A stretch of 8,097 nt of DNA from Endobugula sp047619205 (GTDB lineage Bacteria > Pseudomonadota > Gammaproteobacteria > Pseudomonadales > Cellvibrionaceae): the NCBI GenBank assembly GCA_047619205.1, contig JBLHJR010000099.1, positions 1 through 8,097 on the forward strand, given 5' to 3'. The notes under the pieces were generated by a model. That model had not been told where the DNA came from. It worked only from the letters and a program-made list of their open reading frames with translations, and did not search any database. The translations under genes were made by a program, and so were the position numbers. Positions 1-6,238 of this stretch are shown here, piece after piece (position 1 is the first letter of the stretch; each line of letters starts with the position of its first letter).

Positions 1-2
1 AT

Positions 3-218
3 AATGAAATAGTGCCTTTTACCAATAATCAGGGAGAGCGAGATCTGCGAATGACTAAGGTTCATCAAAAAATATCGGGCTGTTTCCGTAGTATGAAAGG
101 CGCTGAAATGTTTTGTCGTATCCGAGGCTATCTATCAACGTGTCGTAAACAGGGTGTGAGCTCAAGCGCTGCTATGGAATTGTTGTTTAATGACGAATTA
201 CCTGATTTTGCCAAATAG
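3..218 (+). CDS. IS66-family transposase, C-terminal fragment (5' end outside the window)
   Basis: The open frame enters from the left edge and ends with TAG at 216-218, so only about 71 C-terminal residues are visible. They contain the hallmark end of IS66 (TnpC) transposases: PFTNNQGERDLRM, then KISGCFRS, GAEMFCRIRGYLST and RKQG. In this family the Glu of the N-x-x-E-R motif is the third acidic residue of the DDE catalytic triad, and it is present here. The remaining 3' part shows no frameshift. Whether the gene is whole or itself a remnant depends on sequence to the left. It directly abuts a broken IS1595-family gene, which suggests one element inserted into another. Family assignment is secure; activity cannot be judged. 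Confidence 0.9.
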   Translation, partial: NEIVPFTNNQGERDLRMTKVHQKISGCFRSMKGAEMFCRIRGYLSTCRKQGVSSSAAMELLFNDELPDFAK

Positions 219-236
219 TTTTTACGGTACGCTGAG
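219..236 (+). mobile_element. candidate right terminal inverted repeat of the IS66 element
   Basis: Immediately after the IS66 transposase stop is TTTTTACGGTACGCTGAG. Read on the other strand it is CTCAGCGTACCGTAAAAA, resembling the GTAAGCG-type ends I associate with IS66 elements but differing at two of the first seven positions. Homology to the next element resumes within about 10-15 bp, which fits an element boundary here. The left end is outside the window, so neither the partner repeat nor the expected 8-bp target duplication can be checked. Confidence 0.3.
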
Positions 237-243
237 TAGATAC

Positions 244-425
244 CTTTGTGCTAACATACTAAAATTCAATGGTGTTCCGAGGGATCATTTCCCACTATTC
301 TTGAAGGAATGTGGGTGGCGTTTTAACAACCCACAACAAAAACAACCGTTACCTCAATTAAAAAATGGGTTAAACTTGAAATGGGTTGGCTATCTGGGAC
401 AGCCTCAAATTGTTTTATAGCCTAA
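244..425 (+). pseudogene. IS1595-family (ISXO2-like) transposase remnant, frameshifted 3' end
   Basis: In the frame containing position 262 the sequence reads KFNGVPRDHFPLFLKECGWRFN, the typical C-terminal 'FNG-hydrophobic-P...LKECEWRFN' block of IS1595-family DDE transposases. Downstream the homology jumps to the next frame, which reads KKWVKLEMGWLSGTAS from about 360 and stops with TAA at 423-425; 'KQWV...GWLSGTA' is the expected ending of this family. Adding one A to the six-A run at 360-365 would join the two frames, so a single-base deletion is the simplest explanation. The 5' part, including the catalytic Asp residues, is missing, probably displaced by the IS66 element on the left. The fragment ends 24 bp before the next start codon, so element-derived DNA now forms the upstream region of the lipoprotein gene. 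Confidence 0.7.
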
Positions 426-449
426 ACTTCTTAATTAAGGAAACATAAA

Positions 450-1250
450 ATGAAAAAAATAGTATTAACCAAAAAACCCATAATAACAGCGCTGCTCTTG
501 GCTGCTGCCTTAACAAGCTGTGCTTCCAAGTCGCCGTCCTCTGCGTCTGAAACTGCCTCAGCAGGATTGATTACTATTGCTACAACGGGCAATCCTGACC
601 CGTTACATGCCGAGCTGGGTGGAACGGTTATTTCTTCGGAAGCCTTACAGCAGAAGGTAGGCCCTCTGCTTAAATTAGACAAAAATGAGCATCTGGCTCC
701 CAAGGCTCTTGTTACTTCAACGGGAGAAACTTACGCAATGGTCGCGCCGACCATCACTAAAGATAACTTCATTTTGGTTGATAGCCAAGGCAATATAATG
801 CGTATGGATGTGGGGCAGACAGAAGGTCACCAAATCCCTTTTGTTGTTCAAACACTAACCGACTTGTCGCCATCAGTATCTGGTCCTGCTTCAAAGGGGC
901 TGATTACCATTGCTACAACGGGTAATCCTGAGCCTTTGTATGCTGAGCTAGGCGGAACGATTATTTCTTCGCAAGCATTGCAGAAGAAAGTCAGTAATCT
1001 TCTTGATTTAACAAAAAATGAGCATCTAGCACCTAAAGCTTTGGTTTCTCCAAATGGAGAAACTTATGCGATGGTTGCGCCAACCATCACTAAAGACAAT
1101 TTCATTTTTGTTGATAGCAAAGGTAATGCGGCACGTATGGATGTAGGTCATACAGAAGGTCATTATATGCCTTTTGTTGTGCGTAATATAATAGAAGATG
1201 GTGGTACACCTTGGTACGTAGAATTCTTGTACTGGGTAACAGGCCAATAA
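450..1250 (+). CDS. predicted lipoprotein with two tandem ~100-residue modules, unknown function
   Basis: The 266-residue product starts with a lipoprotein signal: KK at residues 2-3, a hydrophobic stretch at 11-21 and a lipobox LTSC with the lipidated Cys at 24. Position +2 is Ala, so by the Lol rule it should go to the outer membrane. After a Ser/Ala-rich linker (25-38), the mature protein is two copies of one module, residues 39-138 and 150-249, with 76 of 100 positions identical by my count, then a short aromatic tail ending YWVTGQ. Invariant blocks are GLITIATTGN, NEHLAPKALV, GETYAMVAPTITKDNFI and MDVG-TEGH. I recognise no family and assign no function. The start is supported by AAGGAAA at 437-443, 6 nt before ATG. 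A terminator-like hairpin follows, then a second lipoprotein gene. The two genes lie between mobile-element remnants, so they could be transferred cargo or simply a scarred neighbourhood. Confidence 0.88.
   Translation: MKKIVLTKKPIITALLLAAALTSCASKSPSSASETASAGLITIATTGNPDPLHAELGGTVISSEALQQKVGPLLKLDKNEHLAPKALVTSTGETYAMVAPTITKDNFILVDSQGNIMRMDVGQTEGHQIPFVVQTLTDLSPSVSGPASKGLITIATTGNPEPLYAELGGTIISSQALQKKVSNLLDLTKNEHLAPKALVSPNGETYAMVAPTITKDNFIFVDSKGNAARMDVGHTEGHYMPFVVRNIIEDGGTPWYVEFLYWVTGQ
564..1196 (+). repeat. intragenic tandem duplication, 333-bp period
   Basis: Copy 1 is 564-863 and copy 2 is 897-1196, in register without gaps over 100 codons, joined by 33 bp coding a Ser/Pro-rich linker. In the first 30 codon pairs I count about eleven silent differences and five replacements, the latter mostly conservative (D/E, V/I, E/Q). 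This points to an old duplication in which both protein copies were kept under selection, rather than a recent slippage event. Confidence 0.92.
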
Positions 1251-1276
1251 GTTTTCTAGTATAAAGCAAGATAAAC

Positions 1277-1310
1277 AACCGCCAGATTTTTGCCTGTATG
1301 GCGGTTTTAT
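1277..1310 (+). terminator. Rho-independent terminator-like hairpin after the first lipoprotein gene
   Basis: AACCGCCA (1277-1284) pairs perfectly with TGGCGGTT (1299-1306) across a 14-nt loop, and the 3' arm runs into TTTTATTTA. The hairpin lies 26 bp after the stop at 1250 and about 30 bp before the next ATG. That leaves little room for a full promoter for the downstream gene, so partial read-through is plausible, with the hairpin setting the ratio of the two lipoproteins. Confidence 0.7.
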
Positions 1311-1339
1311 TTACGTTTACTGTTTAAGGAGCTCCCCCA

Positions 1340-2911
1340 ATGTCAGTCATTCAATATTTACGCTGTGGATTATTATCGCCATTTTTAGGCTTGCTTTTGC
1401 TCGCTGGTTGTTCATCGGTAGCTGACAACCTTCCTGTATCAGCAGCCTTTAGCTCAGTACCCGTTAATTTTACGCATGAGTGGGATCATGTCACACACCC
1501 CTTCACTGGTGCGGCAGTCATTGATATTGACAATGATGGGAAGCTTGAGATTTTTATCGGCGGTGGGCAAGGTCAAAGTGACGTTTTATTGAGTTATCAA
1601 GATGGTAACCTAGTTGATATTGAAAATGGTACAGGCCTGTCGAGTGATACTGCAACCTACGGGGTGACGGCAATTGACATGAATGCCGATGGTAAAACTG
1701 ACTTAATTATTGCGCGTAACGACGGCGTCTATCTGTATATCAATAAAGGGGGGCGCTTTATTGAAAAACTGATTGAGGTTGATCTTCCTGTAAACTCAGT
1801 ACCTTTCGCTGTGACGGTTTCGGATATTGATCATGATGGGGACGGGGATCTTTACGTCAGTATATTTGTGGATTTTCCGTCGTTTCGTAGTGCCACCTAC
1901 AATGATCCCTCTCACGCAAAAATGAATCGAATGCTACTGAACAATGGGGATCTCACCTTTACTGATATCACCGCGTCATCTGGCACTGCCAGTAAACAGA
2001 ATACTTTTCTTTCGGTGTTTGTCGATCTCAATGCTGACGGCTGGCAAGATTTGGTGGTTGCACAAAATACGGGTGAGGTTGAGATATTTCGCAATATGAA
2101 AGACGGTGTGTTTCAATCTATAGAAACTAAAACTAATCATGGTTTTTGGATGGGTTTGGCGGTAGGTGATATTGATAACGACGGTGACCAAGATCTATTC
2201 TTCACCAACGTGGGTAAATCTATTCCCACCTTTCTGACGAAGGGTGATCTTAGCAAAGATCAGCATCACACTCACGAATGGTTGTTGTTGCGCAATGATG
2301 GCGATTTTACATTTACTGACATGACCGAAGCATATAAGTTAACGGGGGAAGGTTTTGCTTGGGGTGCTGTTTTCGAAGACTTGAACTTGGATGGAAAGTT
2401 GGATTTGTTGGTGGCGCAAAACTATATCAAATGGCCTATCCATAAATTATTCAAACTCTCAGGTCGCAGTTACTTGCAAACGACGAAGAATGATGACGCG
2501 GTGTTCCAGCATATACCGTCACTAGACCTGAAAAACAACCATTTTGGCCAATCCCCGTTGATCGTTGATATCAATGATGATGGCAGGCAGGACGTGGTGT
2601 GGGTCAATATGGATGGGCCTGTGCGCGCATTCATTAATAACTCGTCAGGAAACTTTATTACAGTTGAAATACCCGATACAGTCGCTGCACTCGGTACTCG
2701 GGTAAGTGTTGAGACTGAAAAAGGTAGAAGTTATACGCGTGATGTTATAGCGGGTGTCGGTATGCTTACTGATCAAACCCCCGAGCTTAGTTTTGGGTTG
2801 GGTGAGCTTGAGCGAGTATTGCGAGTGCTGATTGAGTACCCAAATGGGAAAACTGAAACCATCTCTTCGCCACCCATTAATAGTAAGATACGTATTAATG
2901 AAGAAGAGTAG
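1340..2911 (+). CDS. FG-GAP/VCBS repeat lipoprotein with C-terminal ASPIC/UnbV domain (CRTAC1-like)
   Basis: The 523-residue product has a lipoprotein signal with lipobox LAGC (Cys24) followed by Ser-Ser, predicting outer-membrane anchoring. The body is a likely beta-propeller of FG-GAP/VCBS repeats. Seven D-x-[DN]-x-D-G-x-x-[DE] calcium loops start at about residues 62, 113, 162, 229, 277, 347 and 410; the last position is Glu in the first and Asp in the rest. Residues about 452-505 form an ASPIC/UnbV domain (LGTRVSVET, AGVGMLTDQ, SFGLGE, then a VLIEYPNGK strand). Proteins of this architecture are surface or secreted and are generally thought to mediate binding; no enzyme activity is implied. 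AAGGAG at 1326-1331, 8 nt before the ATG, supports the start. It follows the duplicated lipoprotein gene on the same strand and is followed by a large inverted repeat. Family call is firm; ligand is unknown. Confidence 0.93.
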   Translation: MSVIQYLRCGLLSPFLGLLLLAGCSSVADNLPVSAAFSSVPVNFTHEWDHVTHPFTGAAVIDIDNDGKLEIFIGGGQGQSDVLLSYQDGNLVDIENGTGLSSDTATYGVTAIDMNADGKTDLIIARNDGVYLYINKGGRFIEKLIEVDLPVNSVPFAVTVSDIDHDGDGDLYVSIFVDFPSFRSATYNDPSHAKMNRMLLNNGDLTFTDITASSGTASKQNTFLSVFVDLNADGWQDLVVAQNTGEVEIFRNMKDGVFQSIETKTNHGFWMGLAVGDIDNDGDQDLFFTNVGKSIPTFLTKGDLSKDQHHTHEWLLLRNDGDFTFTDMTEAYKLTGEGFAWGAVFEDLNLDGKLDLLVAQNYIKWPIHKLFKLSGRSYLQTTKNDDAVFQHIPSLDLKNNHFGQSPLIVDINDDGRQDVVWVNMDGPVRAFINNSSGNFITVEIPDTVAALGTRVSVETEKGRSYTRDVIAGVGMLTDQTPELSFGLGELERVLRVLIEYPNGKTETISSPPINSKIRINEEE

Positions 2912-2956
2912 GCCAATAGGAGTGGGGTGTGCGGCCGCACACCCCAAATATTGGCC
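2911..2956. repeat. nested inverted repeat (strong hairpin) after the FG-GAP gene
   Basis: The core is a perfect 22-bp palindrome at 2924-2945 centred on GCGGCCGC (2931-2938). It is enclosed by a second inverted repeat, GGCCAATA at 2911-2918 and TATTGGCC at 2949-2956. The structure starts on the last base of the TAG stop codon. It could end transcription or protect the mRNA 3' end, but no T-run follows it on the + strand, so a classical intrinsic terminator is not supported. A REP-like element linked to the nearby tyrosine transposase is another possibility. Confidence 0.75.
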
Positions 2957-3341
2957 GCCGGAGCTTTGAACTCCTCAAAAAAAACCTACATAGAAGCACG
3001 CTATTTCGAATAATATAACAGTGGCTAACAGGACACGCACTCGTAATTCTATAGAATACCAAGGCCTGCTGTACTCCAGTGTTCCTGAGCCAGTGACGAT
3101 TTTTGAATCTGTAAGGACAGGCATTGCAAAAAATTGGCATTGCAAAAAATTTGCATTGCAAAAAAGAATAACTGATTTTATTTTTTGCATTACCTATTGT
3201 TGTTATTTTAAGAATGATTTTGTGGGGTAGGTGGTTTATTGTGTGTTTTAAGGGCTTGAAAGCGTTGTTTTGCTTTTTTTAAACAATAGCTGCCCGTGAC
3301 TTACTATTAAGCGGTGTCGTTTTTTGCTTGTGATAGAATTT
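2957..3341. other. 385-bp non-coding stretch between the FG-GAP gene and the Y1 transposase
   Basis: No convincing gene is seen on either strand; the short open frames lack ribosome sites and recognisable motifs. It holds the left 11-bp end repeat of the transposase unit (3113-3123), three 16-bp tandem repeats (3120-3167), a 12-bp palindrome ATTCTATAGAAT (about 3044-3055), and a weak hairpin AAAGC/GCTTT followed by a T-run (3259-3280) that could act as a terminator for + strand transcription. The part beyond 3168 is rich in T. Confidence 0.6.
3120..3167. repeat. three tandem copies of a 16-bp A-rich repeat
   Basis: GGCATTGCAAAAAATT occurs at 3120-3135 and again, identical, at 3136-3151. A third copy, TGCATTGCAAAAAAGA, follows at 3152-3167. 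The first copy overlaps the left end repeat of the transposase unit by four bases. A partial inverted match TTTTTTGCAT lies shortly downstream (about 3181-3190). The arrangement is iteron-like, and A-tracts spaced 16 bp apart could bend DNA. It may equally be simple replication slippage. Confidence 0.9.
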
Positions 3342-4307
3342 TTATAACGAAGCGGCTTTTCTTCGCCGAAACTGTTGCTTATGTTGTTGTTCAAACTGCG
3401 TAGCGTTCTTTATCCAAATGTTAGTTTCAATGCTTAAGCGCTCTAAAATAGGCGGCAGCTGGTTGTTAATAGCTCCGCGTTTATCCTCCCTTACTACTCG
3501 CCCAGTCCAATCCACTAATACAACATAATCTTCCCAAGAAAAAGGAATGCCTGTTTGTGTTGCTTGAGTTATCGCGCCATCAAAGTGCAGTAGTGGTTTA
3601 ATGGGCGTTTCAAAATGATGAAGCTTGAGAGAGGGCAGAGTGGCTTCTGCTATCTCATGGCCTAAAGTAAACTTAGGTTTAATACGCTCTTTAATGCTGG
3701 TGTACTCAGAGGTTTCAGGCGTATCGGCCATACAGGCTCGAACAGGGTTTAAGTCAACATAGGCCATACAAGAAAGTAGTGCTTCCTCGCTCAATAGTGC
3801 TTGTGATTTATATCGTGATTCCCAAAAGTGCCCAGTACAGTTGTCTTCTTTATTCGCCTCGCGGGCAATGGGTTCATTTAAGCATTTCATAAACCAACTT
3901 AAATCCGTTATACGGTGGCGCCATACTTCAATAATATCGCTGACTGTTTGTTGTTCTGCGGGACTTAACGAAGCACCTTGTTGCTGGCGCTGGATTAATA
4001 AGGGGCCTTTATAAAGGCTCGTCCAGCGAGTGATGATTTCTTGGTGACTCCATGCTACGTTTTGCTGAGGGTCGAGTTTTACGACGATGTGATAATGATT
4101 GCTTAGAACCGCATACGCACAGATATCAATACCAAAGAGAGAAGACAGTAATCGGATACGATTTTCTATCCACTGCCGTCGATGTTCGTAATCACGCTGT
4201 GATGTGTTATCAAACCCACAAAGGAAAGCCCGCCGTACGCAGCGAGAGACAATGTGATAATAGGGGGTGTCAGAAATAGAGATGAGTTCCTTTCTAGGGC
4301 GAGTCAT
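3342..4307 (-). CDS. REP-associated tyrosine transposase (RAYT), Y1/IS200-like HUH nuclease
   Basis: The 321-residue protein belongs to the Y1_Tnp group of HUH single-strand DNA nucleases. The N-terminus carries PYYHIVSRCVRRAFLCG (residues 15-31), typical of this long RAYT group. The metal-binding HUH motif is His71-Tyr72-His73 in LSNHYHIVV. The likely catalytic Tyr is Tyr183 in MAYVDLNPVRA, preceded by CTGHFWESRYKSQALL (157-172). A C-terminal extension of about 110 residues follows the core domain. The frame is intact with all key residues, so it is potentially active. The ATG at 4307 has a good ribosome site (AAAGGA, 7 nt upstream, read from TCCTTT at 4315-4320). It is single, convergent with the FG-GAP gene and divergent from the truncated DDE transposase. 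RAYTs cut and move REP palindromes and often become resident host genes. Family call is very secure. Confidence 0.95.
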   Translation of the reverse strand: MTRPRKELISISDTPYYHIVSRCVRRAFLCGFDNTSQRDYEHRRQWIENRIRLLSSLFGIDICAYAVLSNHYHIVVKLDPQQNVAWSHQEIITRWTSLYKGPLLIQRQQQGASLSPAEQQTVSDIIEVWRHRITDLSWFMKCLNEPIAREANKEDNCTGHFWESRYKSQALLSEEALLSCMAYVDLNPVRACMADTPETSEYTSIKERIKPKFTLGHEIAEATLPSLKLHHFETPIKPLLHFDGAITQATQTGIPFSWEDYVVLVDWTGRVVREDKRGAINNQLPPILERLSIETNIWIKNATQFEQQHKQQFRRRKAASL

Positions 4308-4337
4308 TGTTTAGTCCTTTAAACATGTGATGATCTT

Positions 4338-4367
4338 ATCTTAGTTTAGAGTGTTGCCGTAGGTCAA
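4338..4367 (-). promoter_or_regulatory. candidate sigma-70 promoter for the Y1 transposase
   Basis: On the - strand TTGACC (complement of 4362-4367, five of six consensus bases) is followed after 18 bp by TAAGAT (complement of 4338-4343, four of six). It lies about 30 bp upstream of the ribosome site. The -35 box sits within ten bases of the right end repeat, so promoter and element end are packed together. Consensus match only. Confidence 0.4.
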
Positions 4368-4375
4368 TAGGTGAG

Positions 4376-4386
4376 TGCCTGTCCTT
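4376..4386. repeat. right end repeat of the transposase unit
   Basis: TGCCTGTCCTT is the exact reverse complement of AAGGACAGGCA at 3113-3123. It overlaps the first bases of the reading frame of the following truncated transposase: the TTG at 4385 that opens that frame is formed by the end of the repeat. Confidence 0.7.
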
Positions 4387-5728
4387 GCCCCTACTAATTG
4401 CCCTCTGGTATGCCGCAAATCAGATTTGCGCTAAACGACTTGTCCCCTTTATTCCGGAACTCGTATCCGCCATGGAACGTCACGGGCATCTGCATCTTCC
4501 TGCCGTTGTGCGTGAAAAATTATTGGTAATTAGCCGATCAACAGTAGATCGTATTTTGAGCCTAGAAAAGGATAGAACCGGGAAGTCTATCAGCACCACA
4601 AAGTCAGGAAATTTAATCAAGCATCAGATACAAGTAAGAACATTTGCTGATTGGGACGATGTCATTCCCGGCTTTTTGGAAGCCGACCTTGTTGCACATT
4701 GTGGCGGTAATACCCACGGCTCTTTTCTGAACACCTTAACATTAACCGACATAACTACAGGCTGGACGGAATGTTTACCCCTTTTGCGTAAGAGCGCTGG
4801 TGACGTCATCATAGGCTTAAAAATCGCTCAAGAAATTTTGCCTTTCCCTCTTCTTGGAATTGACACGGACAACGGAAGTGAATTCATTAATCATGAACTC
4901 ATGGGATTTTGTGACGATAACAAAATCACTTTTACTCGGTCTAGAGCATACCGTAAGAACGACCAGGCGCACGTAGAGGAAAAAAATGGATCAATAGTGC
5001 GTAGAATCATTGGTTATGATCGCTTTGAGGGACGAGAAGCATGGGAAGCCCTTAGTGAGCTATATCGAGTGCTTAGGGTCTACGTTAATTTTTTTCAACC
5101 GTCATTAAAGCTCTTATCGAAACAAAGAAATGGCGCTAAAGTGTCAAAAAAATATGATACCGCCAAGACGCCACATCAGCGAATTTTATTGGTAGACACG
5201 ATTGACCAGAAAATTAAAGATACTTTGGATGAACAGTACAAAATGCTCGATCCTGTCGCATTGTTATCAAAATTGGAGCAGCTGCAAAGCCAGTTGTTTG
5301 AATATGCATGGTCAAATAAAGGTAGTCACAGAACTATAGAGGCTCCAGTCGCACCACATGATCTGATTGCGCTACCTGAACCCAAAGAGGCCACCGAAAA
5401 TAGTGAACGCAAAAATATAGCGAGCACGTCTGAAAAAGCAATGCTTTACCATTACCGACAAACTAAAAAGAACGACAACACCAAAAGACCAAGAGATTGG
5501 CGAACTAGAAAAGATCCGTTTGAGCGCGTATGGGATGAAATTAAGCTAAAATTAGAGCTTAATCCAGAGCAGACGGCAAAGGCTTTACTGGAAGGACTCA
5601 TTGCCAAATATCCAGACGATTTTATAGCGGGTCAACTTAGAACTTTACAACGAAGGGTTTCTCACTGGCGACGAGAGCAGCTAGATCAGGAAGCTCGGTT
5701 GAGAGCCATTATGCGCCCCGGAGCATAA
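4385..5728 (+). CDS. DDE (rve integrase-core) transposase, N-terminally truncated
   Basis: The visible 447 residues match the large integrase-core transposases whose N-terminal part reads 'LWEAANRICSKRLVP', here LWYAANQICAKRLVPFIPE (residues 7-25). The catalytic core is intact: Asp101 in FLEADLVAHCGG, Asp162 in GIDTDNGSEF, and Glu198 in HVEEKNG, exactly 35 residues after the second Asp (DD35E). The conserved YVNFFQPSLKLLSK block is at 233-246, and the C-terminal domain ends with QLRTLQRRVSHWRREQ. The DNA-binding N-terminus expected before residue 3 is missing: homology begins right after the end repeat at 4386. The frame is open back to 4334 but has no ATG or GTG; the only start near the homology boundary is TTG at 4385, with AGGTGAG at 4369-4375. 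The first in-frame ATG is at 4472. Most likely an inactive relic, though its catalytic domain is not degraded. Confidence 0.88.
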   Translation: MPLLIALWYAANQICAKRLVPFIPELVSAMERHGHLHLPAVVREKLLVISRSTVDRILSLEKDRTGKSISTTKSGNLIKHQIQVRTFADWDDVIPGFLEADLVAHCGGNTHGSFLNTLTLTDITTGWTECLPLLRKSAGDVIIGLKIAQEILPFPLLGIDTDNGSEFINHELMGFCDDNKITFTRSRAYRKNDQAHVEEKNGSIVRRIIGYDRFEGREAWEALSELYRVLRVYVNFFQPSLKLLSKQRNGAKVSKKYDTAKTPHQRILLVDTIDQKIKDTLDEQYKMLDPVALLSKLEQLQSQLFEYAWSNKGSHRTIEAPVAPHDLIALPEPKEATENSERKNIASTSEKAMLYHYRQTKKNDNTKRPRDWRTRKDPFERVWDEIKLKLELNPEQTAKALLEGLIAKYPDDFIAGQLRTLQRRVSHWRREQLDQEARLRAIMRPGA

Positions 5729-6238
5729 TGTCAGTAAAGGGTTAAACGGCGTCGAACCGGAACCCTTGTCCTTCGAATCACCTTATGCACGTATTCACTG
5801 TGTATGAATATTGCGTGGGGTAATCAAGGTGTAATATAGAATATTAGGCTGAACAAAAATCGTACGATAGCGGGTATCTTTTACGATGAGGCAACGCTTT
5901 CTAGGTTAGTGTGATTATTAGATGAGGCAATACGACCGGCCAAGGTAGTTGACGTCTGATAACGTGGTTGAAAGCAGATTAGGGAATATATTCAGTACCG
6001 TAAATCCAAAGCTAAAGTTATCCTTTTTTACCCATGCAGAAATGCTCCCCTTTACATTACGGGGACTGCTTATTGATAGATTACGCTTTTAGCGATGGTT
6101 ATCTCATTAGGTCTACTCAGGCGCCATGGGTTTCCTCGTTATCACTGGAATAAGCTGCCTTTTTTTGTAGTTCTCGGTAAGCCAATGTTTTGTCTTTAGG
6201 CCGGAGGGCGACCTTAACTACAAAGGAACATTGCTGCG
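5729..6238. other. 510-bp stretch without a recognisable gene
   Basis: All six frames are broken by stops and show no family I recognise. Visible structure includes a hairpin at 5737-5767 just after the transposase stop, a 10-bp palindrome ATCGTACGAT (5859-5868), a direct repeat GATGAGGCAA at 5885-5894 and 5921-5930, and CCCC/GGGG arms around 6047-6064. The piece next to the transposase may include the right end of that insertion sequence. The rest may be the upstream region of the chorismatase operon or decayed DNA. No promoter is convincing. Confidence 0.6.
5737..5767 (+). terminator. possible hairpin terminator or element end after the DDE transposase
   Basis: AAGGGTT (5737-5743) pairs with AACCCTT (5761-5767), with an inner CGG/CCG pair (about 5747-5759). 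The following bases are GTCCTTC, so there is no real T-run. It lies 8 bp after the stop codon. Either a weak terminator or part of the insertion sequence end. Confidence 0.35.

Larger units (their letters stand above)
3113..4386 (-). mobile_element. REP-associated tyrosine transposase unit bounded by 11-bp inverted repeats
   Basis: AAGGACAGGCA at 3113-3123 recurs as its exact reverse complement TGCCTGTCCTT at 4376-4386, enclosing a single transposase gene on the - strand. GGACAGGCA-type motifs beside this transposase group are familiar to me from other bacterial genomes, but I cannot search for them here. Outside the right repeat, homology to a different, N-terminally truncated transposase begins at once, which supports 4386 as a real boundary. 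The left boundary is less certain because the tandem repeats blur it. Elements of this class are usually immobile as a whole and mobilise small palindromic repeats instead. Confidence 0.5.

Noticed and set aside
190..420. 76-codon + frame read as one gene
   Set aside because: Its start lies inside the IS66 gene and its last third is out of frame with the real homology; it is a frameshifted IS1595 remnant, not a gene of its own.
431..703. 90-codon frame on the - strand
   Set aside because: It is antisense to the lipoprotein gene, which has signal peptide, ribosome site and repeats; no features of its own.
3120..3167. CRISPR array
   Set aside because: The repeats are 16 bp, directly abutting and without spacers, and there are no cas genes.
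2645..3190. overlapping - strand frames of 71-100 codons
   Set aside because: They run through the FG-GAP gene end, the large palindrome and the tandem repeats, have no ribosome sites, and change character with the repeats. The hydrophobic stretch near the end of the 71-codon frame is probably chance.
3021..3230. 69-codon + frame
   Set aside because: It crosses the transposase end repeat and the 16-bp tandem repeats (not a multiple of three) and matches no family.
5949..6092. 47-codon + frame starting at TTG
   Set aside because: No adequate ribosome site (AAGG only 3 nt away) and no recognisable motif; not distinguishable from chance.
6117..6236. - strand fragment with KVAL...DKTLA, loosely like the start of an IS3 OrfA
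   Set aside because: The resemblance covers about a dozen residues and then stops; no helix-turn-helix pattern follows and no OrfB trace is seen.
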